This document shows, piece by piece, positions 13,593 through 24,843 of a stretch of DNA of 64,000 bases. Positions within the stretch are counted from its first letter, which is position 1, and each line of letters opens with the position of its first letter. A program made the translations under genes and the position numbers. The DNA comes from Vicia villosa (lineage: Eukaryota; Streptophyta; Magnoliopsida; Fabales; Fabaceae): NCBI RefSeq assembly GCF_029867415.1, contig NC_081183.1, forward strand, positions 10,908,404-10,972,403, in the 5' to 3' direction. The notes beneath the pieces are model-generated. The model did no database searches, had not been told where the DNA came from, and saw nothing but the letters and a program-made list of their open reading frames with translations.

Positions 13593-15260
13593 TTGGCTAA
13601 GGTAAGGGGTGATTACTCTAATTATATGGTATTATGATTTTGATGATGATAGGATTGAATTAAGGGATTAGAATCTCTATTTGGGATGTTAGGTTTTGTG
13701 AAATTCCAACACTGACATGCATGATTTGATGAATTGACTGCAATTGATGATGTAGTATTGTTACATGGTGTTGTGGTATGTAGTTTGTGCATTAGAATCA
13801 TGTATTTGGAGTATTTTGATGTTATTGGTGATCCATTTCGTAAGAGTATGAGTTGGTATGTGTTTGGGATGCATAAAAGCCTTAAAAATCATGTTTTTCA
13901 GCTACTGGGTTCGTGGGAACCGGTTCCCATGTGGGAGGAACCGGGTTCCAGTGTTTTTAAACGCTAAAAATAGCATTTTGGGGTCCAGGAACCGGTTCCC
14001 ATGTGGGAGGAACCGGGTTTAGTACAAATTCCAGCATCACGTTTTGAAAACTATTCTAACTTCAAACAACGCTAATTTTCAAACCGTAAGTCCGTTTTAG
14101 ACGCCGTTTTGGACGTTGTTCCTTAAATTAAATACTCTACGATATAAAATAAAGAAAACAACAATAACTTGATTTTATTTTAAAAATCTTGATTTATTTC
14201 GTTTATGGCGTGTTTTGTAAATTGTGTGCATGATTTGGTTAATGTGACAATGTGGTGATGTTATAATAATATAACTGTGATTTGACGTTATATGTGGTGT
14301 GAATTATATATGATATAATTGTAGATGGTGGTGAAACCGAATATATCATTCGGTGTTTCTTTTGGTGAGTTATTGGTAATGACACTGTTCATTTTGATCA
14401 TGTGGTGATTGTTGTGATCGTATAATGATAATTTGATTTGTTTTGAATGATGTATGATACATGTACATACTTGTTGGTGATAACTATGTTGAGTTATGTA
14501 AGACGATGTTGTTCATCGGATCGGTGATGTTGTAAGTATGTCATATGTGTGCATTCATTCATAAGCATTTTGGTGATGGATCCCGGTGATGTTTGTGGAT
14601 CAAAATGGTGGGCATAATTCCCATTGTGAGGAATTTGTGCTGGTTGGACTGTATCTTGGTGATGAAAAAGATCAGTTGGATGGGTTTAGCCCATGTATGG
14701 TACCACATGCATAAGAGTCTGCATGGTCTTTGTATAAATTGTGACATGTCAGGATGAAATCTGGTGTTATGATTGTGTTGTGTTATTGGTGCATACTATT
14801 GACTTGTGCATGTAATTGGTATGAATTGATTAATCTGAATATGCTAAGTAGGGTGGATAATTTCTTATGAAATTCTATATCTGATGATGTATAATGCTAA
14901 TTAATTATGATGTAGTCTCACCCTTACTTTGATGACTCGTAGAGTTTACCCGGTTATGTGGGGTCGTGTTGGTCATGCTCTAATCTTGTAACACTGGGGG
15001 TCGATAGTCTTAGAGTTACTTGTGATACACTATTTTGCCATTATTGGATTATGTACCGTTGATTTTATTGGAGATGTTTTATAACACTGTTGAATGAGTT
15101 TCCGCTGTGCTGAACATATGTTTTGATATTTTTGGATTATTCCTAATAAAGCACGACAAACGACTTGGAGTTTTATTTATTTTATTAATTGTAACATCCT
15201 TGCTGTTTGATTACTCTGATCTTTATTATATTTTCTGCGGGGGTTTAGAAGGGTATTACA
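13593..15260 (+). mobile_element. Element A 5' LTR, left-truncated
   Basis: This aligns with 25788-27246 plus 42652-42903 of the 3' LTR. It lacks the first 300 bp, which in the intact copy hold the TATA-like box and almost all of the purine-rich leader. It also lacks 43 bp near 14933, between two short GATGA repeats, which in the 3' LTR contain the predicted splice acceptor. It ends GGGTATTACA. Substitutions relative to the 3' LTR are more numerous than between the LTRs of B or D, so A is older. Confidence 0.85.
13915..14021 (+). repeat. Palindrome cluster in element A 5' LTR
   Basis: Two direct copies of about 38 bp contain GGGAACCGGTTCCC (13915-13928), GGAACCGGGTTCC (13937-13949), GGAACCGGTTCC (13988-13999) and a decayed GGAACCGGGTT. 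The module CGTAAGTCCG follows at 14085-14094. The same pair of features lies at 26111-26291 in the 3' LTR. Confidence 0.8.
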
Positions 15261-17040
15261 ATAGTGGTATCAGAGCAGGTCGGTCAGTCCGGCCAATTGT
15301 CGAGTCAGTTGAGTTGCACGTCAGTTGAATACTGTCGGCATATTATCCCTTGGTATGCGACATGTGAGTGAATCACTGTCGGTACTTGATTGTTTGTTGC
15401 GGAAGTTGGTTCGAAACAAGTGGGGGAGAAGCTTCGCTCCTCGGTTATGTTTCAGTTGTAAGATGATTGATTCAGTAGGCTGTTGTTGGCAACAGTACAA
15501 GCGTTGTTGGAGTTGTTGTTTCCCGAATCGAAGGTGACTTGGAATTAAGACTTGACTGGTAATTAAGTTGGAGCATCTTGAAGGAGGACGATTAGATGTA
15601 ATTGATGATTATTTATGGTAGAGGGAAATTAGAAAGTTGCAATGTATCAGCTTTGTTGGTGGACTGCGAAGTTGTCAGTTGAGTAGCCTTGCGTCTCGGA
15701 AGAGGTTTGGTTGCAAGTTTGCAAAGAAGATTGCTGTCGTGATGTTTCAGAAATCGAACTTCGGCAATGAAATGTATTGTTCAAGTTATAAGAAGTTTGG
15801 AAGCGAAGAGATATGATAAGGGGATGTGAAGAATGTGATTGATTTGAAGAGGATGAGTTTTGGAGCGGAATTTCTGTAAGCAAAACGCAAGAAAGTTGTT
15901 GAATCGTTATGAAACTTCAAAAATTTATAACTGGAGTTCTGGATATCCGATTTGAGTTCTGTTTGAAGCGTCGGCAAGCTAACGAGATGAAATTTGTTAT
16001 AAAAATGGTTGCAGTAGTTGTAACATATTTAATTGTGACAGGATGATGTTAGAAAGAGGTGAAGTTACGGTTACACTTGTTCTTAGAACTAGACTTGTTC
16101 GTTGGTACCGCACGAGACGTCAGCGTCAGAGTTGAGCGGATTGAAGGAATAATTAAAGGCTTGTTGCGGAGCAATTTTAAAAAAAATTAAGTGTACCATT
16201 TGAGGGGTTTTGGAAATATCGTTTAGAGTGTCGCTGCATGGCGTCAGTGTTGCATTTTTGGATAACGATTGGAAAATGCATATCTTGAGTTCCGAGTGTC
16301 AGATTAATGTGTCGTTTGAGACTACGAAGAGGTGAAATTATGTTCTACCTTATGGGAGAGTTATAAATATAGTAGAGGTGATCCTATGAGGAGAGATTCC
16401 AAAGTCGGTTAAGGAAGCGTGAAGCTTGTTGAATCGGAATGGTTACTACCGCGATTGTTTGAAACAAAGTTGAGTTGAACATGTTGTTGGTGAATAAGTT
16501 GATGAGATGTTCGGTGATAAAGATGATTTTAATGCCGATAGATTTTAGGGAGAAGTGAATTAGTAGTAAAGGTGAAATAAACTTTAGAATGGTTGAAGTC
16601 GTATTTATGATGCCAAAGCAATGACATGTATAAAAGAAAAAGAATTGTAGAGAATTTCTGACACCTATTGATGTGAGGAAGACTTTGTTGAGATTTCGAG
16701 TGGAATGATACTTGGACGCGAAAAATGTCATGGGATTTAGAGTGAAACCAGGAGTATGAATGTTGTCGCGGTCTTTTGCTAAGATGAGGATTTTGATTTG
16801 GAACGAGATAAATAGAAATGTACGAGTATATTAGTGACTGTGAAGTTGGAAGTACTTAAAAAGCGTGTGACGCTAAGTGACTATGAAGTGGATTGTGTAA
16901 AATGTTTGGATGTTGGTATCTTACTGACAAGATCCAATGAGAGAGAAGAGTGCAAGTTGTAAAGACTTAGAGTGAACTATTGGACTATGACGATGTTAAT
17001 GAGTTTGGGTGAAAACTCGGAGAGGGACACTATTATGTAG
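15261..17040 (+). pseudogene. Element A interior, first segment, decayed
   Basis: About 1.8 kb between the primer site and solo LTR S1. Every frame is broken by stops, and I recognise no Gag, zinc-knuckle or protease motif. The position corresponds to gag in a normal Ty3/gypsy element. The final bases before S1, AACACTATTATG-like, resemble the sequence at 59368-59380 of element D, supporting common descent. Confidence 0.5.
15265..15279 (+). other. Element A primer binding site (initiator tRNA-Met type)
   Basis: TGGTATCAGAGCAGG, four bases after the LTR end TATTACA. This is the usual plant retrotransposon site complementary to the 3' end of initiator tRNA-Met, and it fixes the plus orientation. 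Confidence 0.9.
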
Positions 17041-17338
17041 TGTAACACCCATATATAAATACATACATCAAAGCATATACATATACATGAATCCAAGTAT
17101 TTGGTACTGAAAATACTTATAAGTTCCTAGTCAACACATTATACATATTAATGCCCAAAATACAAAGTTCTAACAACGGCATAATACATACAAGATGTTC
17201 AAAAGTAAATACTAAGAACTAGATCAACAATGATCACAAAATGTAATCCACAACGGATGCTTCGCCCTGTCCAAAATAAGCATAAGGAATAAGGGAATCA
17301 AACTGCTTTCTCCTTACCCTTCGCGGAACCTGTAGTAC

Positions 17339-18827
17339 CTGAAATCAATATATAATGGGGTGAGATAAAATATCTCAGTGAGTTCCCTATCCTATGGATC
17401 CTCTCGGCTTTACAAGGTTCTAATCTATAAGTCTCAAGTCACAACAAGGAACTAGACCTTGAGTTCACACACTAACATTATATGGAATCATACTTAGAGT
17501 TCAACAACTCAAACACAAGATTACTAATCGGAAATCAATACCAAGGCATCCCCATATTCTCGTCCCCTTCTACGTCTAGGAGGTGGCACGAGCCATGGAT
17601 CCTTTGGAAAATCTTGACATACGAAATGGATTCGGACTCATGAGCCTTTCCCCATGAATCGTCACTTCACATGGCCCGTACACCATCATAAGTCTCTACC
17701 CGTAGGTTCCATTCGTACACAAAAGCGGGAATCAAACCTGCCAAGATTATTTGTGCCTCTCTGCACAGTGCCTCTCTACACGAAGAATGCCTGTTAGCAT
17801 TCAAAAGAAAAAAATAAAGAAAAATAAAATACAACGGTTCCGATTAATACATCATACAATGGTGATCACTTCCGCAAACCACTAGGCCTGTTAGCCCTTC
17901 ATACATTGGTGATCGCTCACGCAAATCACTAGGCCTGTTAGCCTTTCCTCATAAGATTCCAACACGTATGTTCCATATAATGTCTCATCCTAGGTTTCTT
18001 TGTTAAGCTACATAACCTAACAATTCCTAGTTTCCTCACTTAACCTTTATTTACATAACAATGAAGTTATTCAAACCTCTCTGATATAAATATATATAAC
18101 AAAGGTTTACCAATCCACCTGCAATAGAACTCAACCAACAATTATAGAGTACACAAGCATCATACCAAAAGCATAACGTTCTCATGGTTCCGAACGAAAA
18201 CCAACCTAAGTAATCAAGCAAAATTCCCGACTCTCGATTAAATAATTCTCCTTTTGTTCCCAAAACCTACACTACTAGAAAGTACACGCTTCTAGCCTAC
18301 TACTGCTTCGAACGACGATTAAAACAGAGTTACGATTCAAAAGTTACGATCGAAACGGTTTATCTCATTAAGCTAAAGAATTTGGTTAAGAAAGCTTCAG
18401 TTCGCGCCGCGCAACAGCTAGGTCGCGCCGCGAACCCTCTGGCAGTAGCAAACCTCACCAAAATCTCACGGTGTTCGCGCCGCGAACCCTTGTACGCGCC
18501 GCGTACTGATGACAGAAACAAAACCTCTAAAAACCTGCATGGTTCGTGCCGCGCAGCCCCGTTCGCGCCGCGAAGCGCGCGAGAACTGAGTTCTCAGCTC
18601 TGCTTCACACACAAAACCCATGGTTCAAAACCATCTAAAACCATCCTAACCTGTTCCAGATCATATTAAAGCATAGATACAACCTATAGATGATATATTT
18701 ATGGATTATAAGCACTTATTCATGAACATTGATGAATTTAGTCCAAAACCTAGATTTCCATAAAAACCCCAATCCAAACTAAGATTCTCATCCATAAACA
18801 AACTATAAGTTTCTAACTAGAACCCAC
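17339..18827 (-). other. Predicted LTR-internal intron of S1
   Basis: On the minus strand a purine-rich leader ends in GAG|GTGGGT (donor at 18828/18827). About 1.49 kb later CTCACC and GATTTCAG|GTAC give a branch-point-like motif and an acceptor at 17339. A TATA-like TTATAAG or TTATATTC lies upstream near 18985-19015. The arrangement matches elements A, B and D. No transcript evidence is available here. Confidence 0.45.
18403..18572. repeat. Six-copy CGCGCCGCG palindrome cluster in S1
   Basis: The core CGCGCCGCG occurs at 18403, 18424, 18476, 18495 and 18564, with a variant CGTGCCGCG at 18545. Two copies are extended palindromes with different but matched arms: GTTCGCGCCGCGAAC (18473-18487) and GTACGCGCCGCGTAC (18492-18506). 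The block is strikingly GC-rich in an AT-rich LTR. The module CAGAGTTACG follows at 18325-18334 in element orientation. Confidence 0.85.
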
Positions 18828-19122
18828 CTCGATTAAGAGTCGTTGATGTCGAAGATGAGTTGAATCGGCGGAGAAATGATCGAAATCCAAGCTTTCCTCT
18901 TTCTCTTCTTGCTCCTCCTTCTCTCTACTCCTTCTCTCTAGAATCTTGTGTTGTTTGCAAAAATGAGAAAGAAATAGAAAGGAAAGAATATAAGCAACAA
19001 AACCTTAAGTTAGTACTTATAACTTAAGTGTCCAAAAGTATCTTTAATGTACCAATTAATGAAACCTCAGTGTCAGTTAATAACTTTAGAGCATTTAATT
19101 TAATACGGGGTATTACATGTAG

Positions 19123-19895
19123 TGACGACGGTTTATGCTTAAATATGGTTGTCAACTATCTATTGACAAATTTAGGACTTGATCACCCTAAATCTCTTGT
19201 TGGTAATAGATGGAATCATATGAATATGATCAACTTGTTTTGTTACCTTAATGGTATAAGTTGTGATGGATATTAAACCGTGAGAATAATCACTCACCAT
19301 GCTGTGTGGACTTATGAAAGAGTGCAACCTATTGGACAATGACTTAAGACGGGTAATCAGAATCGCGCAACAAAAGTGTGATGTAGAGAAGTGTTATGAG
19401 TATTACTCGTGGGCAGTGAGGAATTAATATGTCAGGAGCCTACATAGAGGATATGTATTGATCTATATGTTGGATTTATAATCTAGTGGATGAAAGGATG
19501 TCATTTCGGAGAATTAGTACTCTTTTAAAATAATTGCCGAGATGATGAGTATGTTATTGTGGATGTACTTAGTTAACGAGTATGTATTCAGCGAAGTTAA
19601 GGCGATGAGTTGATACTATATGATGCTATAATAATTTTGTACTGTTGTAAGGTGTTATTGTAGATTTCTAGATATAATGAGGAATTATACTCTATGAAGG
19701 ACGAAGTTGATTTAATTCTTAGAGAAGAGCGGGACTCAGTTTGAGCTATTTTGTAAGCAATGGTATATTAAGGCTGATGAGTGTGACTATAATTACTTGT
19801 GTGTATTCGTTCTGATGGTTAGAATGTTTAAATAGAGGGAGTAAATCAGGACTTTGTTTTTTAGTGCGAGTAAGTGTTGCTAAATGGTAGATTAG
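19123..19895 (+). pseudogene. Element A interior, second segment, decayed
   Basis: Between the S1 duplication and S2. The first 100 bases (GACGACGGTTTATGCTTAAA onward) resemble 59379-59470 in element D, which there lies between protease and reverse transcriptase remnants. No open pol frame remains, so I infer a decayed pol spacer or early pol. Confidence 0.45.
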
Positions 19896-21468
19896 TGTCA
19901 TACCCCAATTTTTGACCTAAGATACCACCTCATATCATTTGCATATGCATCATTTGCATCTCTAACAAATTGCATAGCTTGTGTTTGTTACTTGTGACTC
20001 AGCAGGATTTAATCAGGAAATCACTCATCAGTACAAGTAACAATCAATTAGGGTTTTGTTCTCCCTTCATCTCAAAAGAACTATCTTCATCAACAATCAA
20101 CATTTGGTCCTCAGAGATTCATTTCAACAAGCTCAAAGCACTGAATCAACCAAATTAGGGTTTTGACTGAAGATAGCATACTCCTGACTTTTGCTCAGGA
20201 TTTGACCTAAAGACTTGGGACTTGACCTCAAGACCCCAAGTGCATCATTTTGACCTAATCCATTGGCTCAGAACATCTCCTATACAAAGATTGATCAGAC
20301 AAATCCTCAGATTAGGGTTTTGAACTATCAGGGACTGAAATCAGGGATCACATTTGGGAAACCCTAAAAATCCCCAGGAAGTCAATCAAAGGTTTCAATC
20401 ATCTTCAAATAATCCCTATGACAATATACAATGGAAATTACATCTCAATTCAAGACCTACAGTCATCAATTTCATCTGGTCGACAATTAGGGTTTTTGAC
20501 CTAATTCACTGAACAACTGCCTTTTTAATCAGGACATGATGCCACAACTCAAACCATGGCTCAATATCCTCTAATACTTCAATGTAATCCATTCATACTA
20601 TTCATTTGGTGAGGATAGCCTGTTTCATTTGAAATCTCCAGAAACGCGATTCGTCTGAAAAAGTCCACTGTACAAGATCACCATTGACTTTTGGGGAATT
20701 TTGGTCAACCATGACTTTTGAAGTTTTGAATCATCAATATATGATATGAGAATTCATTTGATCAAGGAAAATCAAGAAAATCAATCAAGAATCAAAAGTC
20801 AAAAGTTTGACTTTTCATACTTAGAAAAATTTCTAAGTGTTTTTCATGGTTTTTTTCCAAACTTTGGAAGGGAATTTCTCAAAATTTCACCTACAAACTG
20901 AAAAAAACTCCCAACATGAAAGTTGTAGATTTTGATCCAATAAACAACTTTGACACATATAAATTTTTTCCATAAGATCAACCATTTAAGAGATATGGTG
21001 CTTCAAAGTTGGTATCTTTGGAAAATTTCACTTAAAACTTCATTTTCTTCAAAGTTCATGGATCTTTTTCACCCACTTCCTTAAAGATCTTGAAGAAACT
21101 TTCAACTAGGGATTTGAAGTGTGTAATATGAGCTTTCCAAAATGTCCAAGAGCATGAAAAAATTTGAAGTGTAGCTATGGTTTTGAATTTTGACATTAGT
21201 GAACTTTTCACTTGAAATTTCAAGCCATTTTCACTAAGTTATGAACCATTTTGCCAAATAATGCAAGTAATGATGCATCAAGACAATAATTGAAGATATT
21301 TTCTGATTAGAAGATCAGAATGGAAGAGGATAAGAAGCTTGAAGTTTAACCATGGTTTAGTCATTTTTAACCATCATGCATTAAATGTAAAGATTCCATT
21401 TTATCTCCAAATGCAAAATCACCATTCTTTGAACAACTTGCAAAGCTTGGAGTTCAGAATCCTTGGCC

Positions 21469-21476
21469 TATAAATA
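21469..21476 (+). promoter_or_regulatory. TATA box of Ogre-like LTR S2
   Basis: TATAAATA within GGCCTATAAATAGAGG, about 1.57 kb into the LTR. The same site lies at 63692-63699 in the second copy. A GAG|GTAGAAA donor-like site follows about 100 nt downstream (21569-21573) and is also kept in S3. Transcription probably starts about 30 nt after the box. Confidence 0.65.
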
Positions 21477-22421
21477 GAGGTCCAAACCTCATTCAAAATC
21501 ACACCAAAACCTCACAATTATAGGTTTTCTCTCTTCTTTCTTGAATTGCAAGTTTCAAGTTTCAAAGTGAGGTAGAAATCCCAACCTCCAAACCTTTGAA
21601 TTTCTGGCCAAAGTGATGGTTCTAACATCTCATAAACATCATTTGGGATGTGTTTGAATCATTCACACACCCCAAATCACCCCAAAACTCAGAATCACTC
21701 TTCAACCTCCATGTTTGCATATAATGAATCTTATCATGCCAATTTTCATTCCAGATCATTTCTGTCCAAACTATCACTTCTAACACCTTCCATATACTTC
21801 ATATGAATGATCCAAACACTCACATATGACCTGTAACATCTCCATCATCAGATTCGATCCTCACTCCAAGCAACTGCAGATCGGGTTCCATAGCTTAGCT
21901 CAGATGAATTCAAACTGTTCCAAGCATCCAGACACCTTCCCTAAGGTCCATTGAAGCTGTCCAGATTGAGCAACAACATCTGTAACACCTCCAGGCATGA
22001 TTTCAATTTCCAGTTTGGTCGTTTTTGAAGGTAAGTCACTTGAACTTCAAACTCATATTTGCACGCATCATAAATGAAATGTGAGCATACCATCTTGTTT
22101 CTGCACCTATGAGGATCATTAACCCTCAATCAATTGCATCATAACTTGCACATACACGATTTCACATTGAATTTCAGTTTTAGGGTTCTTCATGTTCATG
22201 CGAAAATTGACCCCCTTAGAGTGAAAATAAATGAAATTAAAGACCACCATCATGTTCTTCGTGAAAAACCAAGTGGAATAGACCCTTTACCTGATCAAAA
22301 CAACCCAGATTTGAAGAAATTCAAAATTCAGTTAGGGTTGTGTTCTTGGCGCGTTTTTTGGTTTGGAAATTTCAAATATTTGTTTGAAAATATAGTTGAA
22401 TGGAAGCGTATCATAAACAAG

Positions 22422-22493
22422 CTGCACGCGCAGCTCAGTTGGTTGTTGTTTTGAGTAGTGAACCTCAGGGCGTGGGTTCAAGCCCTTGTGTAG
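22422..22493 (+). ncRNA. tRNA-like sequence (A box and B box) inside S2
   Basis: CAGCTCAGTTGGT (22431-22443) is a near-perfect tRNA A box, and GGTTCAAGCCC (22475-22485) is a good B box about 30 nt later, which is normal tRNA spacing. The acceptor and T stems pair poorly, so it is probably a tRNA-derived relic such as a SINE head or a captured tRNA, not a working tRNA gene. I could not assign an anticodon or find flanking duplications. Confidence 0.45.
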
Positions 22494-22966
22494 ACAAAAC
22501 CCAATTTTTTATCACTATTTTTCTCTATTTTCTTTACAACTTTAACCCATTAATTAACCAATCAAATTAATTTATTTTCTCTTCATTTTTTACACACCTC
22601 TTATTTAATATACATATTTTGACAATATCAAAAAAAATCACAAAAAAAGATTTATTTAATATACTTTTAATTAGGTTTAAAATGATACATTTTAAGTGTT
22701 TTTAAATACTTTAAATATTGTTTCTTCATTTAATTTTCAAACCTAATCACTTGTAAATACTTTTGTGATCAAACCCTAATCACTTAGGTCTTAATTAAGC
22801 ATTAAAACTTGTTTTAAACTTAATTAAGTTGATTTCTTTCAAATTCAAATCGTTTTAAAACGAGCGATCGCGATTCTTTTCAAAAACGATAAACCATTTC
22901 TTTTTGAAACTATTGATTAAATCTTTTTAATTGATCAAATGATTTTCAAAATGAAGTGGGGCCTCT

Positions 22967-23390
22967 CGAATATTAGAGAGTGTAAGTCCCATTTCTTTTC
23001 TTTTTGTACAGTTTTAAACAGAAACTTCTTCAAAATAACAAACTTTCAAACAGTTTTTTCAAACGACGCGTCTGTAAATAAACAAATCAACCATGTTTTG
23101 TAAATAAAACACGGGCCTCCACGTAGGTATAAGTCCCAAGCCCCTTTTGTACATACCCATTCCTGTACATGAAATTAGGTATTTCATTGTACACACACTT
23201 TTGTACATATCTCGATCAATTTGTTTTTTAACTTTGAATAACAAACCAAAAATGAAGGTTTCTTTAAATCTTCCCAAAAATACCATGGGCCTCCATGTAG
23301 GTATAAGTCCCAAGCCCTTGTGAATACCTGTTTACATAGCTTTGAATAAACTCAAGCGGACCTCTCCCCGAGTGTAAGTCCCGAGCCCCT
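22967..23390 (+). repeat. Dispersed GGGCCTC...AAGTCCCAAGCCC repeats in S2
   Basis: Four related blocks of about 30 bp near 22970, 23112, 23286 and 23356 share GGCCTC or ACCTC followed by GTATAAGTCCCAAGCCC or a close variant. They are separated by AT-rich spacers of unequal length. Confidence 0.65.
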
Positions 23391-23559
23391 GTGTATACAA
23401 ATGGATCATGCTTACAGGTATATTTCCTTCATAAACTCCATTATATACACACACTTTGTCATATATATAATTGTTCATGTTTGTTCATATTTGTTCATAC
23501 TTGTTCATGTTTGTTCATATGTGTGATATGTGTGCTTGTTCAACTTAGTACAACACTAG

Positions 23560-23835
23560 GTTCCCCATAGCCTCCTATTGGGCTTCGTGCAAAGAATCTC
23601 CACTAGTTTAGGTTAGGACATAGAGTATGGTTTCCCGGTGAAATCGCTCTAAGAGCTCAGACCAACTATACCATGCCTCCCCTTGGGCTTTGTACAAACG
23701 AGTGACCCTCCCATAGCCTCCTCTTGGGCTTACAATGCAAGGACCCTGGATTGTCCCTCCCATAGCCTCCTCTTGGGCTTACAATGCAAGGACCCTCGGA
23801 TAGCCTCCTCTTGGGCTTCGTACAAGGACCCACGG
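23560..23835 (+). repeat. Minisatellite with CATAGCCTCCTCTTGGGCTT core in S2
   Basis: At least five copies of the core, at about 23564, 23673, 23711, 23760 and 23799. They are usually followed by ACAATGCAAGGACCC or CGTACAAGGACCC, with a period of about 50 bp in the tight part. Confidence 0.75.
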
Positions 23836-23940
23836 GCTTCTTATAAGCATCCCTAATATCCAAAACAAATACCCTAGGAGATTAGACATTTATCATCTCT
23901 ATGATAGGATTATCTCTTCTATATCATCACAAACAATCAA

Positions 23941-24175
23941 ATTTATCAAACTTTTTTTTGCCACAAGGCTGGCTAATCAATCAAACTTTTTTTTGCCACA
24001 AGGCTGGCTAATCAATCAAACCGTTTTGCCACTGTACTGGCTGATTAATCAAAGTTTTTGTCACAAGGCTGACTTCATTGAAACTTTTGCCACGAGGCTG
24101 GCTGATTAATCAAAACTTTTTGTCACAAGGCTGACTTCATTGAAAGTTTTTGCCACAAGGCTGGTTAAACAACAA
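23941..24175 (+). repeat. Minisatellite with GCCACAAGGCTGGCT core in S2
   Basis: About seven copies of TTTTGCCACAAGGCTGGCT or TTGTCACAAGGCTGACTT, with linkers AATCAATCAAAC or TCATTGAAA, in runs of 30-44 bp. Two linker types alternate in the second half. Confidence 0.75.
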
Positions 24176-24843
24176 AAACATCTTTATCATTCTAAGCACC
24201 CTAAGTGGCATGGCCCCGGGCTTATAATGAAAAGATTTTCAAACAAAATCAAACAGATGTATGTGATGATATAGATTAGATACATCGAACATTTAGATGA
24301 CATTTGTCTCTTTTCCTTTGCTTCCACTAGCATAAGTGGGAACTACGATTGCTCTGACTTTCTCAACATCCCTTTGAGAATACGTAGGCACAAGGTCGAT
24401 CCTTGGCGAGCAAAATAAAAAAAACCATTCAAACCTTAGCACCCGTAGACCCCGAGCTACAGATGCTCTGATTCCCTCTAAGGGATATGTATGCAGAGGA
24501 TCGCGATGATCTTTGCGAGCATAATCAAACAAACACCTTAGGTCCCACCTATTTCACAAGAACCTCCACCATAACAAGAATGGAATAAAAAAAAACAAAG
24601 AAACCTATAGAGTACTATAGATACGTTGGGTGCTAATACCTTCCCTTCGTATAACCAACCCTCTTACCCAAGATCTCTCCCCCACTTTTAAGGTTATTGC
24701 AACTTTTTTCCTTTTCCTCTTTTGGAAACAATAAAAAGTTTGGTCCGTACAAAAGAAAAATCATTTTTTGAGCACTCGAGCCCAAAGAAGGCATCAGGTG
24801 TCTCATCCCGAAAAAAGATAACGATTTTTCCCGCGACAATTAG

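Larger units (their letters stand above)
17041..19117 (-). mobile_element. Solo LTR S1 (2077 bp) with TGTAG target-site duplication
   Basis: It begins TGTAACACCC and ends GGGGTATTACA, with TGTAG at 17036-17040 and again at 19118-19122. No interior is present, so it is a solo LTR left by LTR-LTR recombination. The plus strand near 17357-17405 (GGGGTGAGAT, ATCTCAGTGAGTTC, TATCCTATGGATCC) resembles element B's LTR at 44515-44570. With the predicted promoter and splice signals, that resemblance suggests minus orientation. It relates to B's family but is clearly a different one. Confidence 0.9.
19896..24838 (+). mobile_element. Solo LTR S2, Ogre-like (4943 bp), ATTAG duplication
   Basis: It starts TGTCATACCCC and ends CCCGCGACA, flanked by ATTAG at 19891-19895 and 24839-24843. 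The length, the TGTCATACCCC start and internal phrases such as GAAAGTTGTAGATTTTGATC fit the Ogre/Tat group, whose pea members have LTRs of 5-6 kb. No primer site or coding interior is present, so it is a solo LTR. A clear TATA box at 21469 indicates plus orientation. The 3' part holds several short tandem repeats. The family name is from memory and unchecked. Confidence 0.8.

Noticed and set aside
14559..14747. 62-codon minus-strand frame present in both LTRs of A
   Set aside because: It recurs at 26756-26944 only because LTRs are duplicated. It is antisense and has no family signature.
22422..22493. A functional tRNA gene in S2
   Set aside because: The A and B boxes are good but the acceptor and T stems pair poorly and no anticodon can be assigned, so I list it only as tRNA-like.
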